A stretch of DNA of 64,000 nucleotides from Robbsia andropogonis (GTDB taxonomy: Bacteria > Pseudomonadota > Gammaproteobacteria > Burkholderiales > Burkholderiaceae). Positions within the stretch are counted from its first letter, which is position 1, and each line of letters starts with the position of its first letter. Positions 38,322 through 47,220 of the stretch are shown one piece after another. The notes below the pieces were generated by a model. It was not told the DNA's origin, did not search any database, and saw only the letters and a list, made by a program, of their open reading frames with translations. The position numbers and the translations under genes were made by a program. The DNA lies in assembly GCF_000970345.1 (NCBI RefSeq), contig NZ_LAQU01000013.1, positions 91,257-155,256 of the forward strand. Direction: 5' to 3'.

Positions 38322-39869
38322 ATGAACTTACTCAAAGCGCTCCTGACGGTCAGTGGCTTTACGCTCCTTTCCCGTATAACCGGCCTTGCCCGTGAAACGT
38401 TGATTGCTCGCGCGTTTGGCGCCAGCGTCTATACCGACGCCTTCAACGTCGCTTTCCGCATCCCGAACTTATTGCGCCGATTGTCTGCTGAAGGTGCATT
38501 TTCGCAAGCTTTTGTGCCCATTCTTGCGGAGTTTAAGAACCAACGAGGGCACGAAGAGACCAAGGCGCTGGTCGATGCCATGGCAACAGTGCTTGCGTGG
38601 TTCCTTGCCATTCTGTCGCTGCTCGGGATCGCCGGTGCCAGCTGGGTTGTCTATCTGGTTGCGTCCGGACTGCGGCACGAGGGGCCAGCCTTTCCCGAGG
38701 CGGTGTGGATGACACGGGTCATGTTCCCGTATATCGCCTTGATTTCGTTGACGTCCTTGGCGGCGGGCGTCCTGAATACATACAAGAATTTTTCCATGCC
38801 GGCGTTCGCGCCGCTGCTGCTGAATATCAGCTTCATCGTCGCCGCCACGTTCGTCGCGCCACACTTGCAGACGCCGATCTATGCGCTACCGTTTGCCGTC
38901 ATCGTCGGTGGCCTGCTGCAGTTTCTCGTACAGATTCCCGCCTTGCGGCGCATTGACATGGCACCGCGTATCGCGCTCAATCCATTGAAAGCCCTCGGTC
39001 ACCGTGGTGTCAAGCGGGTGCTTGCCAAGATGGTGCCGGCTACGTTCGGTGTCTCCGTGGCGCAGTTGAGCTTGATCATCAATACCAATATCGCATCGCA
39101 TTTGCCCGCTGGCAGCGTGTCCTGGTTGTCTTACGCGGATCGCTTGATGGAGTTTCCGAATGCCTTGCTCGGCGTGGCGCTGGGTACCATTCTGCTCCCG
39201 AGCTTGTCGAAGGCACATTCCGACAATGCCCCAAAAGAATATTCGTCATTGCTCGATTGGGGTTTGCGCCTCACCTTCCTTTTCGCGGCGCCTAGCGCGG
39301 TTGCACTGTTTGTCTTTGCCGTGCCGTTGACGGCAACGCTGTTCGGCTATGGCAAGTTCGATGGGCTGGACGTCGCGATGGTGGCGCGCGCGCTTGGCTT
39401 GTACGGCATTGGCCTGCTGGGCTTCACGCTACTGAAAATCCTGACACCGGGCTTTTACGCGCGGCAGGATATCAAGACGCCGGTGCGCGTGGCTGTCGGC
39501 GTCATGATCTTTACACAGTTGTGCAATTATTTTTTCGTGCCATATTTCGCGCACGCCGGACTGGCGTTATCGATCGGCGTCGGCGCGACCGTCAATGCAG
39601 CCGTCCTGTTTGTCGTATTGCGAAAGCGGGGCGTCTACCGCCCGGAGCCGGGCTGGCCGCTATTCTTCGCGCAACTGGTCGGAGCGTGCCTTATTCTAGC
39701 GGGCGTCATGTTATGGTTCGCTCAGTCATTTGATTGGGTGGGATTGGGGCAGACGCCCTGGTTGCGTATTGCCTTGCTGGCGGCAAGCATAGTCCTCTTC
39801 ATCGCGTTATATTTTGCGATACTGATGCTGATGGGTTTCAAATACAGCTACTTCCGACGGAGGGTATGA
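38322..39869 (+). CDS. murJ: Lipid II flippase MurJ (MviN)
   Basis: Moves lipid II across the inner membrane for peptidoglycan synthesis. ATG 38322 gives 515 residues, normal length, with about 14 hydrophobic helices. The amino-terminal signature MNLLKALLTVSGFTLLSRIT and the charged stretch GLARETLIARAFGAS, with the essential Arg, are conserved, as is AEGAFSQAFVP. The carboxy terminus is basic (FKYSYFRRRV). sirB1 starts 1 base after the stop. Confidence 0.97.
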   Translation: MNLLKALLTVSGFTLLSRITGLARETLIARAFGASVYTDAFNVAFRIPNLLRRLSAEGAFSQAFVPILAEFKNQRGHEETKALVDAMATVLAWFLAILSLLGIAGASWVVYLVASGLRHEGPAFPEAVWMTRVMFPYIALISLTSLAAGVLNTYKNFSMPAFAPLLLNISFIVAATFVAPHLQTPIYALPFAVIVGGLLQFLVQIPALRRIDMAPRIALNPLKALGHRGVKRVLAKMVPATFGVSVAQLSLIINTNIASHLPAGSVSWLSYADRLMEFPNALLGVALGTILLPSLSKAHSDNAPKEYSSLLDWGLRLTFLFAAPSAVALFVFAVPLTATLFGYGKFDGLDVAMVARALGLYGIGLLGFTLLKILTPGFYARQDIKTPVRVAVGVMIFTQLCNYFFVPYFAHAGLALSIGVGATVNAAVLFVVLRKRGVYRPEPGWPLFFAQLVGACLILAGVMLWFAQSFDWVGLGQTPWLRIALLAASIVLFIALYFAILMLMGFKYSYFRRRV

Positions 39870-39870
39870 C

Positions 39871-40737
39871 GTGACGAAGTCGACGGTTGTATTGGATTAC
39901 TTCGGCGCGCTGGTCGCCGACGACGAGGGATTGCCGCTGACGGAAGCGGCATTGTCCCTTGCGCAAGACGCGTATCCGCAGTTGGACGTTCAGGCGGCCC
40001 TGGCCGATATCGATGGTCTTGTCGATAAATTGCGCAGACGGTTGCCGAAACAGGCCGGCGCGGCGCAGAAGTTGCATTTGCTGAACCGCTATTTCTTCCG
40101 GGAGCTGGGATTTGCCAGCAATCGGAACGATTATTACGATCCCGATAATAGCCATCTCAACGCCGTGCTGCACAAGCGCCATGGCATACCGATATCACTT
40201 GCCGTGCTCTACCTGGAGATGGCCCAGCAACTGGGTTTGAAGGTGAGCGGGGTGTCGTTCCCCGGGCATTTCATGCTGCGTGCGACGTTGCCTGCAGGGG
40301 AGGTCATCATGGACCCGACAACAGGTGATTCGTTGAGCGAGTCACAACTGATGGAGATGCTCGAACCCTATATGATCAGCGCAGGGCAACCGGTCGCCAG
40401 CGCGTTGCGCGCGATTTTGCAGCCGGCAACCGCGCGCGAGGTCGTCGCGCGGATGTTGCGCAACCTCAAGATGATTTATTTGCAGACCGAGCAATGGCCC
40501 TTGCTGTTAGCAGTGCAGCAGCGTCTAGCGATCCTCCTGCCGCAGAACATCGAGGAGCGACGCGATCGCGGTCTGGCATTTGCCCGTGTCGACGCGTATC
40601 GGCCGGCGATTGCCGATCTGCAGGCCTATCTCGAAGAACGGCCGGCGTCGGAAGACGCGACGATTATCGAAACCCAACTGACCGACTTACGGCAACGCGC
40701 CGGCGAGCGCCGCGGGGACGGCGAAGCGCGTCTCTGA
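39871..40737 (+). CDS. sirB1: SirB1-family protein (transglutaminase-like plus TPR)
   Basis: 288 residues from GTG 39871, with GGAGG about 10 bases upstream. The amino-terminal two thirds are a transglutaminase-like core (DYYDPDNSHLNAVLHKRHG, GIPISLAVLYLEMAQQLGL, GVSFPGHFMLR with the conserved His). The last 100 residues are TPR-like helices (RDRGLAFARVDAYRPAIADL). The biochemical function of SirB1 is not established. The catalytic Cys of true transglutaminases is not evident. It is cotranscribed with murJ. Confidence 0.88.
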   Translation: MTKSTVVLDYFGALVADDEGLPLTEAALSLAQDAYPQLDVQAALADIDGLVDKLRRRLPKQAGAAQKLHLLNRYFFRELGFASNRNDYYDPDNSHLNAVLHKRHGIPISLAVLYLEMAQQLGLKVSGVSFPGHFMLRATLPAGEVIMDPTTGDSLSESQLMEMLEPYMISAGQPVASALRAILQPATAREVVARMLRNLKMIYLQTEQWPLLLAVQQRLAILLPQNIEERRDRGLAFARVDAYRPAIADLQAYLEERPASEDATIIETQLTDLRQRAGERRGDGEARL

Positions 40738-40822
40738 CCCTGGCGGCATGTCGGTTTTATCAGGCGGAGGTCGACGTCGGCATACCTGGTGATCGCGGTG
40801 CGTCGATCCTCCGCGATGCCCC

Positions 40823-41482
40823 TCAGTCTTTCAACGCATCCAGTGCCCGCTGGCGGATTTCGTCGACCGGACCCAGGCCCGCGATGCGTCGATACACCGG
40901 TGCGCCGGCGCTATCGGTCGATTTGGCCCATTGCTGGTAGAAATCGACCAGCGGCCGGGTTTGGGCGTTGTAGACCTCCAGGCGCTTGCGTACGACGTCT
41001 TCCTTGTCATCGTCACGCTGGATCAACGGTTCACCGGTGAGGTCGTCCTTGCCGGCTTCCTTCGGCGGCGCGAACGTGACGTGATAGGTTCGACCCGATG
41101 CGGCGTGCACACGGCGGCCGCTGATGCGGTTGATGATTTCGTCGAACGGGACATCGATTTCGAGCACGTGATCAATAGCAACGTGACTTTCCCGCATTGC
41201 TTCCGCTTGCGGGATCGTCCGCGGAAAACCGTCGAACAGATAGCCGTTCGCACAGTCCGGTTGTTGCAGGCGTTCCTTGACCAGATTGATGATCAGTTCG
41301 TCGGTCACCAGTTCGCCGGCGTCCATGAAGCGTTTCGCCTCCAGACCCAACGGCGTGCCGGCCTTCACGGCGGCGCGCAGCATATCGCCTGTGGAGATTT
41401 GCGGGATACCGAAATGCTCCTTGATGAATGCAGCTTGGGTGCCCTTGCCCGCGCCGGGCGCGCCTAACAGGATCAAACGCAT
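40823..41482 (-). CDS. adk: Adenylate kinase
   Basis: Interconverts ATP, ADP and AMP. 219 residues, ATG 41482. The P-loop [10 protein letters not shown] is at residues 7-16; the AMP site shows [24 protein letters not shown] is conserved. The LID has the non-zinc form (no Cys quartet). It is the last gene in the lpxK-ycaR-kdsB-adk order but is separated from kdsB by 475 bases, so it has its own promoter. Confidence 0.98.
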   Translation of the reverse strand: MRLILLGAPGAGKGTQAAFIKEHFGIPQISTGDMLRAAVKAGTPLGLEAKRFMDAGELVTDELIINLVKERLQQPDCANGYLFDGFPRTIPQAEAMRESHVAIDHVLEIDVPFDEIINRISGRRVHAASGRTYHVTFAPPKEAGKDDLTGEPLIQRDDDKEDVVRKRLEVYNAQTRPLVDFYQQWAKSTDSAGAPVYRRIAGLGPVDEIRQRALDALKD

Positions 41483-41957
41483 GACGATTACTCCGTTTAT
41501 ATGGATCGGGTGCCGAGTCGCCGGCCCGTTCGGGGTGCCATGCCATCAGGGACAGCCCCCGTCGCGGGTCTACCGCGGGTGCAACAGCCGGGGCACCACG
41601 GCGGGCAGTTCACGCCGCGGTCCTGCCGACAACTCGAAATTGGGTGTGTAAAAAAGATGATCACCAACCCATGGACAACCATGGTGGACCAACGCCGGCG
41701 CGCCGACCCCGTTTCGTCCCATCGTCAGGACAACGGGATCGTCACGTTGTCGTCGCGGGTGCGTGTCGTGGTCACTGGAAGCGTCCGATATGGGTCACAA
41801 ACAGGACTTGCCAGTCGGTCGATTACGCGTGTGAATCGCACGCGTTCTTCCAGCGCGAACGCTGATTATGCCATGGTTGTCGCCGATGAAACCGGCGCGC
41901 GACGATGGTTTGGCGGGCCAGGCATGAACGATGCTCACCGTTTATCTCAATGTTTTA
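41483..41957. other. Intergenic region between kdsB and adk
   Basis: 475 bases with only unconvincing short frames. It must hold the adk promoter and 5' leader on the minus strand. I see the short repeat CCATGG twice near 41670-41690 but no strong hairpin and no T-rich terminator after kdsB. Confidence 0.6.
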
Positions 41958-42983
41958 TTAAACGGAGCGCTTCGCAAATGCGTCACGCGCGCGGGCAAGA
42001 TCTTCCGGCGTGTCGACACCAGGCGGTGGCGCATCGGCCGTCACCAGTACGGCAATCCGTTCGCCGTGCCACATCGCACGGAGTTGTTCAAGCGATTCCG
42101 CACGCTCCAGCGGCGCAGGCGACAGTGTCGGATAGCGGCGTAAAAATCCCACCCGGTATGCATAGATGCCTATATGCCGATAGACGGGTGCTGGTGCATT
42201 CTCGGACAATTGACTGCGACGATCGGCCGCGGCGTCACGCGAGGCCGCCAGCGCGCTCTCCAGCGTGGGCGCAACAGATGGCGCCCCGGTCTTGACAGCC
42301 GCGACCGATGCATTCGATGTGGACGTCGAGGCGGTATCGACGGCGTCGGTGAGCACTGACGATTCCGCTGCCACCGGGCGGGCATAGCCTTCGCGAAACC
42401 AGGGAATCGGCGCGCGCGAAAAATACATCGCCACCCCGTTCGCGTTGATGACCACTTTTACCGCATTCGGATCGAATATCTCGTGGATTGAATGAATGGG
42501 GTGGGCGGCCGTGGCGATCGCGCAATCGGGATGTGCGGCCAGATGCGCCGCCACCCCCCGCACCAGTTCCGGTGCGATCAACGGTTCGTCGCCCTGGACG
42601 TTGACCACCACGGTATCGTCGCTCCAGCCGAGGCGCGTTGCCACTTCGGCGAGCCGATCGGTGCCGGAGGGATGGTCAGGGCGTGTCAACATTGCTTCGA
42701 AACCGTGCGCGATCACGGCGTCGTGGACGGATTGGGCGTCGGTGGCCACCACGACATGACGCGCCCCGGATGCTTGCGCACGCTCCGCGACGTGGACGAC
42801 CATCGGTTTTCCGCCGATATCGGCAAGCGGTTTATTCGGCAGGCGGGTTGATGCGAGGCGAGCAGGAATGACAGCGACAAAGACGGGCGTGCTGTCGCCG
42901 CCGACGAGTACGGAGGTCGTTATGGACACGATCGGCAGCCGTTTCTCAGACGGTTCCGGCGCCGACGTCCGCGTCCGGACCAT
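41958..42983 (-). CDS. kdsB: 3-deoxy-manno-octulosonate cytidylyltransferase with a 65-residue insertion
   Basis: Activates KDO as CMP-KDO for lipopolysaccharide. From ATG 42983 (overlapping ycaR by 38 bases) it has 341 residues; GTG 42929 is an alternative start. The core begins [19 protein letters not shown] (residues 35-53), with VQGDEPLI and the active-site PIPWFREG. Relatives are about 250-265 residues. Residues 201-266 are a Ser/Ala/Thr/Asp-rich insertion; the core resumes with [12 protein letters not shown]. The insertion lies between two conserved blocks, and catalytic motifs are intact. Confidence 0.95.
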   Translation of the reverse strand: MVRTRTSAPEPSEKRLPIVSITTSVLVGGDSTPVFVAVIPARLASTRLPNKPLADIGGKPMVVHVAERAQASGARHVVVATDAQSVHDAVIAHGFEAMLTRPDHPSGTDRLAEVATRLGWSDDTVVVNVQGDEPLIAPELVRGVAAHLAAHPDCAIATAAHPIHSIHEIFDPNAVKVVINANGVAMYFSRAPIPWFREGYARPVAAESSVLTDAVDTASTSTSNASVAAVKTGAPSVAPTLESALAASRDAAADRRSQLSENAPAPVYRHIGIYAYRVGFLRRYPTLSPAPLERAESLEQLRAMWHGERIAVLVTADAPPPGVDTPEDLARARDAFAKRSV

Positions 42984-43167
42984 TCGGATTCACCCGATGA
43001 CCATCGACGGTCGTACGCGCTTCTTCTGCCAGCATGACGGGAATACCGTCCTGGATCGGATACGCCAGTTTGTCGGTCGCGCAGACCAATTCCTGCGCGG
43101 CACGATCATGTTTCAGCGGTCCCTTGCACAACGGACACACGAGGATTTCAAGCAGACGAGCGTCCAC
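42946..43167 (-). CDS. ycaR: Trm112-like YcaR (UPF0434) family protein
   Basis: Small 73-residue protein from GTG 43167, inside the end of lpxK (20-base overlap). The signature [17 protein letters not shown] and [19 protein letters not shown] is diagnostic. The family resembles the Trm112 zinc-binding activator of methyltransferases; its own role in bacteria is not settled. It is conserved between lpxK and kdsB, which suggests a link to lipid A/KDO synthesis (inference). Confidence 0.9.
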   Translation of the reverse strand: MDARLLEILVCPLCKGPLKHDRAAQELVCATDKLAYPIQDGIPVMLAEEARTTVDGHRVNPNGPDADVGAGTV

Positions 43168-44197
43168 GGACCTTCTCCACGACAAGCGCTATCAAACGAG
43201 GATCGAGCACGCCCTCTACCGGGACGGCCCAGATACGGGGATCATGCCAATCGCCGCATTTTACCGCATCCTTCTCTGTTACAAGGATCGTCTCGGCGGG
43301 GTCGCCGTGGAACGGGTTGCGATCGAACGCATGATGATCGGGCAGTGGCAATGTGCGTGTCGCGATCCCCAGGCCACGCAACATGTCGAAGAATCGTTCC
43401 GGTGCGCCGATACCGGCCGCCGCCAGCGTGCGTGATGCGTCACGGCCTGCAAAGGACGAGAGCGCACGGTGCGGTGGCGTTCCGGCTGCGCACACTTGCC
43501 ATGCGTCACCGGGCACGAGCGTCATCGCGAACGTGTTGGACCAGTCTGCCGGGGCGATGGAGACAGGGGCGTTATTGATGACGGTGGCATCACGGCGGCG
43601 TGTCATCGGTTCCCGCAGTGGTCCGGCAGGCAAAAGAAACCCGTTGCCGCCCAGGCGGGCATCGAATACGACAATCTCCATGTCTCGTGCTAGGCGATAA
43701 TGCTGCAAGCCATCGTCACACAGGATCACGTCAACGTCGGGGACGACTGCCAGCAGGGCCTGGGCAGCGGCCACCCGATCGCGTCCGACGGCCAGCGGTG
43801 CACCAGTGCGTCGGACGATCAGCGCCGGCTCATCGCCAATGTCGGCCGGGGTGGCGGCATGCATTGCATGGGCGTCGACGACAGTTGGGCGAGGGCGCCG
43901 GCTTGCCGCACTGCCATGTCCGCGCGATACCACGCCGGGCGTCAGCCCTTGCTCCCGCAGGGCCTCGACCAGTGCAATCACGGTGGGGGTCTTGCCCGCG
44001 CCGCCAACGGTCACGTTGCCGATCACGACAACCGGCACGGGCACGCGGATGCTGTGCCGCCAGCCGCGTTGAAAAGCCGCGCGGCGCAAGCCCGCAATGG
44101 CGCCGAACAACAGTGACAATGGCCACAATGACCACGCCGTCAGACCTCGCCGTTGCCACGCCGCCGTTATGCGCGCCTCCCATTTCCCCACGCTCAT
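43148..44197 (-). CDS. lpxK: Tetraacyldisaccharide 4'-kinase
   Basis: Phosphorylates the lipid A precursor at the 4' position on the inner membrane. ATG 44197 has a strong Shine-Dalgarno (GGGAGGG) and gives 349 residues. An amino-terminal membrane-associated helix is seen ([19 protein letters not shown]), then the P-loop [13 protein letters not shown], and [19 protein letters not shown] with the catalytic Asp. The family's SRGHG motif is present (GVVSRGHG). The gene upstream in relatives is often exbD; here only a non-coding segment is found. Confidence 0.95.
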   Translation of the reverse strand: MSVGKWEARITAAWQRRGLTAWSLWPLSLLFGAIAGLRRAAFQRGWRHSIRVPVPVVVIGNVTVGGAGKTPTVIALVEALREQGLTPGVVSRGHGSAASRRPRPTVVDAHAMHAATPADIGDEPALIVRRTGAPLAVGRDRVAAAQALLAVVPDVDVILCDDGLQHYRLARDMEIVVFDARLGGNGFLLPAGPLREPMTRRRDATVINNAPVSIAPADWSNTFAMTLVPGDAWQVCAAGTPPHRALSSFAGRDASRTLAAAGIGAPERFFDMLRGLGIATRTLPLPDHHAFDRNPFHGDPAETILVTEKDAVKCGDWHDPRIWAVPVEGVLDPRLIALVVEKVRGRSSA

Positions 44198-45050
44198 GCC
44201 GCCCTCCCAGCTTGCCGGAGCGCGCAATGTAACGCGCTGGTCTTCGCGCGGCAAGCGGGTTGCAGGGCTGTCATCCGCATGTCATCCACAGCTGCGCGCC
44301 GGAAGCCTGTGGGAAACATCAGAATCGTTTTCGTAAGTCATTGGCAGGTCTGCGCTTTTTGAAGGTGATGCATTTTTGGGCAGAGTCGATTTTTTGCCAG
44401 GTTCCCCGCGCCATGCTATCCCCATCGAACCGATGATTGCATGTGGACAACTTGGGGAGGGCAGCGCTAACCCAATGGCCGAACAGCTAAAATTGTGGGT
44501 GCGTAAAATTTAGGCAATTTCCGATGCCGCTTTGCCTCTTGATGGAACGGGATCGGTGCATTGCGACGCGTGATCGGTTATCCACAGGTCCGGCCTTTAG
44601 AGGAATGGCCCGGCGCGGTTTCGTCCCCAGTCTTGGCGGTCTTTCATGTGAACAACGTGGGGACGGCATAGGTAAACCCTGGTGCGGCTGGTCTTTTTTG
44701 TGCTTGATGCATTTTTGAGCACGATGGACCGGGCGTGACCATGGCGCGGGGAACGACGGGCCGCCGGGCCGCGGTCTCGTTCGGCGAAGGCGATCGGCAA
44801 GTACCGAAAAAGCGGCACGAGGCCGATGCCACGGGGTTTTCGCGGCAGCATATACGATATCCGTCGTTTGCGAGGGGGCGGTAACTACCCTACAATCGCC
44901 GGAGTGGTCAGAACAAGCCCTCGCCGCACGGCCGGACGGGGTTGCCCATCGTGTCGGCATTACATCGCGTGATGGTGGGTCGCGACAAACCGAACCGGTC
45001 GACGTAAGGTAAATATATCCCCGCAAACCAACATAAGGATGTCCTCGGCT
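44198..45050. other. Long gene-free segment with DnaA-box-like 9-mers and duplicated blocks
   Basis: About 850 bases without a credible gene. Five 9-mers match the DnaA-box consensus TTWTNCACA with at most one mismatch: 44282-44290, 44308-44316 (minus), 44442-44450 (minus), 44578-44586 (perfect TTATCCACA) and 44647-44655 (minus). Two imperfect direct-repeat pairs overlap them: 44366-44382 with 44705-44721 (TGATGCATTTTTG core) and 44440-44463 with 44645-44668 (21 of 24 bases identical). The sodB promoter is at its right end. Compared with the gene order I recall in Burkholderia (exbB, exbD, xseA here), the segment may be a deletion scar. Confidence 0.6.
44868..44896 (+). promoter_or_regulatory. 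Sigma-70 promoter of sodB
   Basis: TTGCGA (44868-44873), a 17-base spacer and TACAAT (44891-44896), giving a leader of about 150 bases before the sodB ATG. Confidence 0.5.
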
Positions 45051-45629
45051 ATGGAACACCAACTGCCCCCGCTGCCGTACGCAAAAGATGCATTGCAACC
45101 GCATATGTCGGCTGAAACGCTTGAGTACCACTATGGCAAGCATCACCAGACGTACGTCACGAATCTGAACAAGCTGATTCCGGGCACGGAATTCGAAAGC
45201 TTGACCCTCGAAGAGATCGTCAAGAAGTCGTCCGGTGGCGTGTTCAACAACGCCGCCCAGATTTGGAACCACACGTTCTTCTGGAACTGCCTGTCGCCGA
45301 ACGGCGGTGGCGCACCCACCGGTGCACTGGCGGACGCCATCACGGCGAAGTGGGGCAGCTACGACAAGTTCAAGGAAGCGTTTGCCGCCGCCGCGGCCGC
45401 CAACTTCGGATCGGGCTGGACCTGGCTGGTCAAGAAGGCCGATGGTTCGGTGGACATCGTATCGACCAGCAACGCCGCTACGCCGCTGACGTCCGATGCC
45501 AAGGCATTGCTGACGATCGATGTGTGGGAGCACGCTTACTACATCGACCACCGCAATTCCCGCCCGAACTTCCTGGCGGCATTCTGGAATATCGTGAATT
45601 GGGATTTTGCCGCGAAGAACTTCGCCTGA
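45051..45629 (+). CDS. sodB: Superoxide dismutase (Fe type)
   Basis: Detoxifies superoxide in the cytosol. From ATG 45051, preceded by AAGGA, it has 192 residues; an in-frame ATG at 45039 is possible. Metal ligands and signatures are seen in [24 protein letters not shown] and [16 protein letters not shown]. The residues fit the iron form, but Fe versus Mn needs assay. There is no export signal. Confidence 0.97.
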   Translation: MEHQLPPLPYAKDALQPHMSAETLEYHYGKHHQTYVTNLNKLIPGTEFESLTLEEIVKKSSGGVFNNAAQIWNHTFFWNCLSPNGGGAPTGALADAITAKWGSYDKFKEAFAAAAAANFGSGWTWLVKKADGSVDIVSTSNAATPLTSDAKALLTIDVWEHAYYIDHRNSRPNFLAAFWNIVNWDFAAKNFA

Positions 45630-45761
45630 TGACCCTGGTCGGCATGACGAATCGCTTTTTCCGCATGGCGATGTGATGCCGGGATAGACGGGCATCCCTC
45701 GCGGTTTGCTGGTCCGCGCCAGATGGCGCCAAGCCCCCCATTCGTGAACTGCATCTCAAAG

Positions 45762-45779
45762 GTCGGACGCGTGTCCGAC
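45762..45779. repeat. Short inverted repeat after sodB
   Basis: GTCGGAC (45762-45768) and GTCCGAC (45773-45779) form a 7-bp stem with a 4-base loop in the 253-base gap between convergent sodB and the hydrolase gene. A T-run is lacking; it may mark transcript ends. Confidence 0.35.
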
Positions 45780-45882
45780 TGTTGGAGCGCGGTTCACGCT
45801 GGGGGGGTTTTATTGGTTGACGGTGCCGAGACACCGCGCGTGATAACGAACGCGCACCGACGCTCGACATTTTTTCAGTGCC

Positions 45883-46944
45883 TTAGTCCTGCATCGGCTT
45901 CAACGCTTTCATGTCACGCAACAGCACCGCATGGAACTGATTGGGCTCCTGCATTTGCGGCGCATGGCCGGCATCGGGGAAGGTCTCCAGGATCACATTC
46001 GGGATGACCGCCGCCGCATGTTGTGCCAGCGCCGGATAGTTGCCCAGGGTCGGGCGGATATCGGCGGGGGCGTACTCCTTGCCAATGGCCGTCGTATCTT
46101 TTGCGCCGATCATCAACACGGTAGGCACCTTGATCTGCGGCAGCTCGTAGAACACCGGTTGATTCAGGATCATGTCATACAGCAATGCCGAATCCCACGC
46201 GACGACATCGCGCTGCGGACCCCGGTACATCCCGGCCAACATCTGCACCGATGGCTCGTAGTCCGCGCGCCATTGCCCAGCGAAATAGGTGTTTTTCTCA
46301 TAGTTGCGGATGCGGTCCGCCGTGGTCTTCTGCTCCCGCGCGTACCAATCGTCGACGGAGATCGGAGGTACGCCTTTCGCACGCCAATCTTCTAGCCCGA
46401 TAGGATCGACGAGTACCAACTGTTCCGTTTGCTTCGGATAGGTTAATGCGTACCGGATACCAAGCATGCCGCCGGTCGAATGACCGACGATCGTTGCCTT
46501 GTCGATGGAAAGAGACTGCAGCAGCGCCTGGGTGTTGCGGGCGAGTTGTGCAAAGGAGAATTGATAGGCCTGTGGTTTGTCCGATTTGCAGAAGCCGATC
46601 TGGTCGACGGCGATGACCCGATACCCGGCCTGGTGCAAGGCGCCGATCGTCGGCCCCCAGGTTGCCGCGCAGTAGTTTTTCCCATGTAGCAGCACGGCGG
46701 TGCGGCCATTCGCGGTTTCCGGGCGCGGTGCGACGTCCATGTAAGCCATGTGCAGCGTCTGACGTTGGGACTGGAACGTAAAGTAGGAAACGGGATAGGG
46801 ATAATCAAAACCTTGCAGTTCCGGTCCATAAACAGGCCCGTCGGTTTCTGCCTGCGCCGTCATTGGATGCAACGACAGTGTTAACGCAGTCGCAAGCACC
46901 GTACGGATCGCCATTACCGTAAAACGTGGGAGTCGAGAGGACAT
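45883..46944 (-). CDS. Secreted alpha/beta-fold hydrolase
   Basis: From ATG 46944 the protein has 353 residues with a signal peptide (MAIRTVLATALTLSLHPMTAQA region, cut probably after TAQA near residue 32); a shorter start at 46914 also keeps the signal. The fold is clear: VLLHGKNYCAATWGP (oxyanion loop), nucleophile elbow GHSTGG, VLVDPIGLEDW, and the catalytic His in PDAGHAPQ. I recognise the superfamily but not the substrate; relatives include proline iminopeptidase-like and haloalkane-type hydrolases. No operon partner is evident; spoVR ends 276 bases upstream. Confidence 0.85.
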   Translation of the reverse strand: MSSRLPRFTVMAIRTVLATALTLSLHPMTAQAETDGPVYGPELQGFDYPYPVSYFTFQSQRQTLHMAYMDVAPRPETANGRTAVLLHGKNYCAATWGPTIGALHQAGYRVIAVDQIGFCKSDKPQAYQFSFAQLARNTQALLQSLSIDKATIVGHSTGGMLGIRYALTYPKQTEQLVLVDPIGLEDWRAKGVPPISVDDWYAREQKTTADRIRNYEKNTYFAGQWRADYEPSVQMLAGMYRGPQRDVVAWDSALLYDMILNQPVFYELPQIKVPTVLMIGAKDTTAIGKEYAPADIRPTLGNYPALAQHAAAVIPNVILETFPDAGHAPQMQEPNQFHAVLLRDMKALKPMQD

Positions 46945-47220
46945 TCTTAGCAAAGGGAAACATCGGAGAAGGCGCGGACGAGCATCGTCGGGCGCCCGGG
47001 TCCTTATTCACTCAGGTCACGGGCGCGGACAAATGTTGGTATACAACGGTACTCGCCACGGAGTGCGGGCAGACGTCCCGGCCTGTCAATATGCCACGAT
47101 CTGGTACGCCGCCGCGATCATTGGAGCATCGATTGATGAATGTCAGCTTAAGCGCCGGGAGGTGACGGGCATCTGCGGTTGCACGGTATCGCGATGCCGT
47201 TGACTGGGCATCGCGAGTGG

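Noticed and set aside
41501..42295. 264-residue plus-strand frame over the kdsB-adk gap
   Set aside because: Runs into kdsB antisense, has no Shine-Dalgarno and an Arg/Ser/Pro-rich composition.
44282..44655. The DnaA-box cluster as the chromosomal origin
   Set aside because: No dnaA, dnaN or rpmH nearby and no AT-rich unwinding repeat series; I report only the box cluster.
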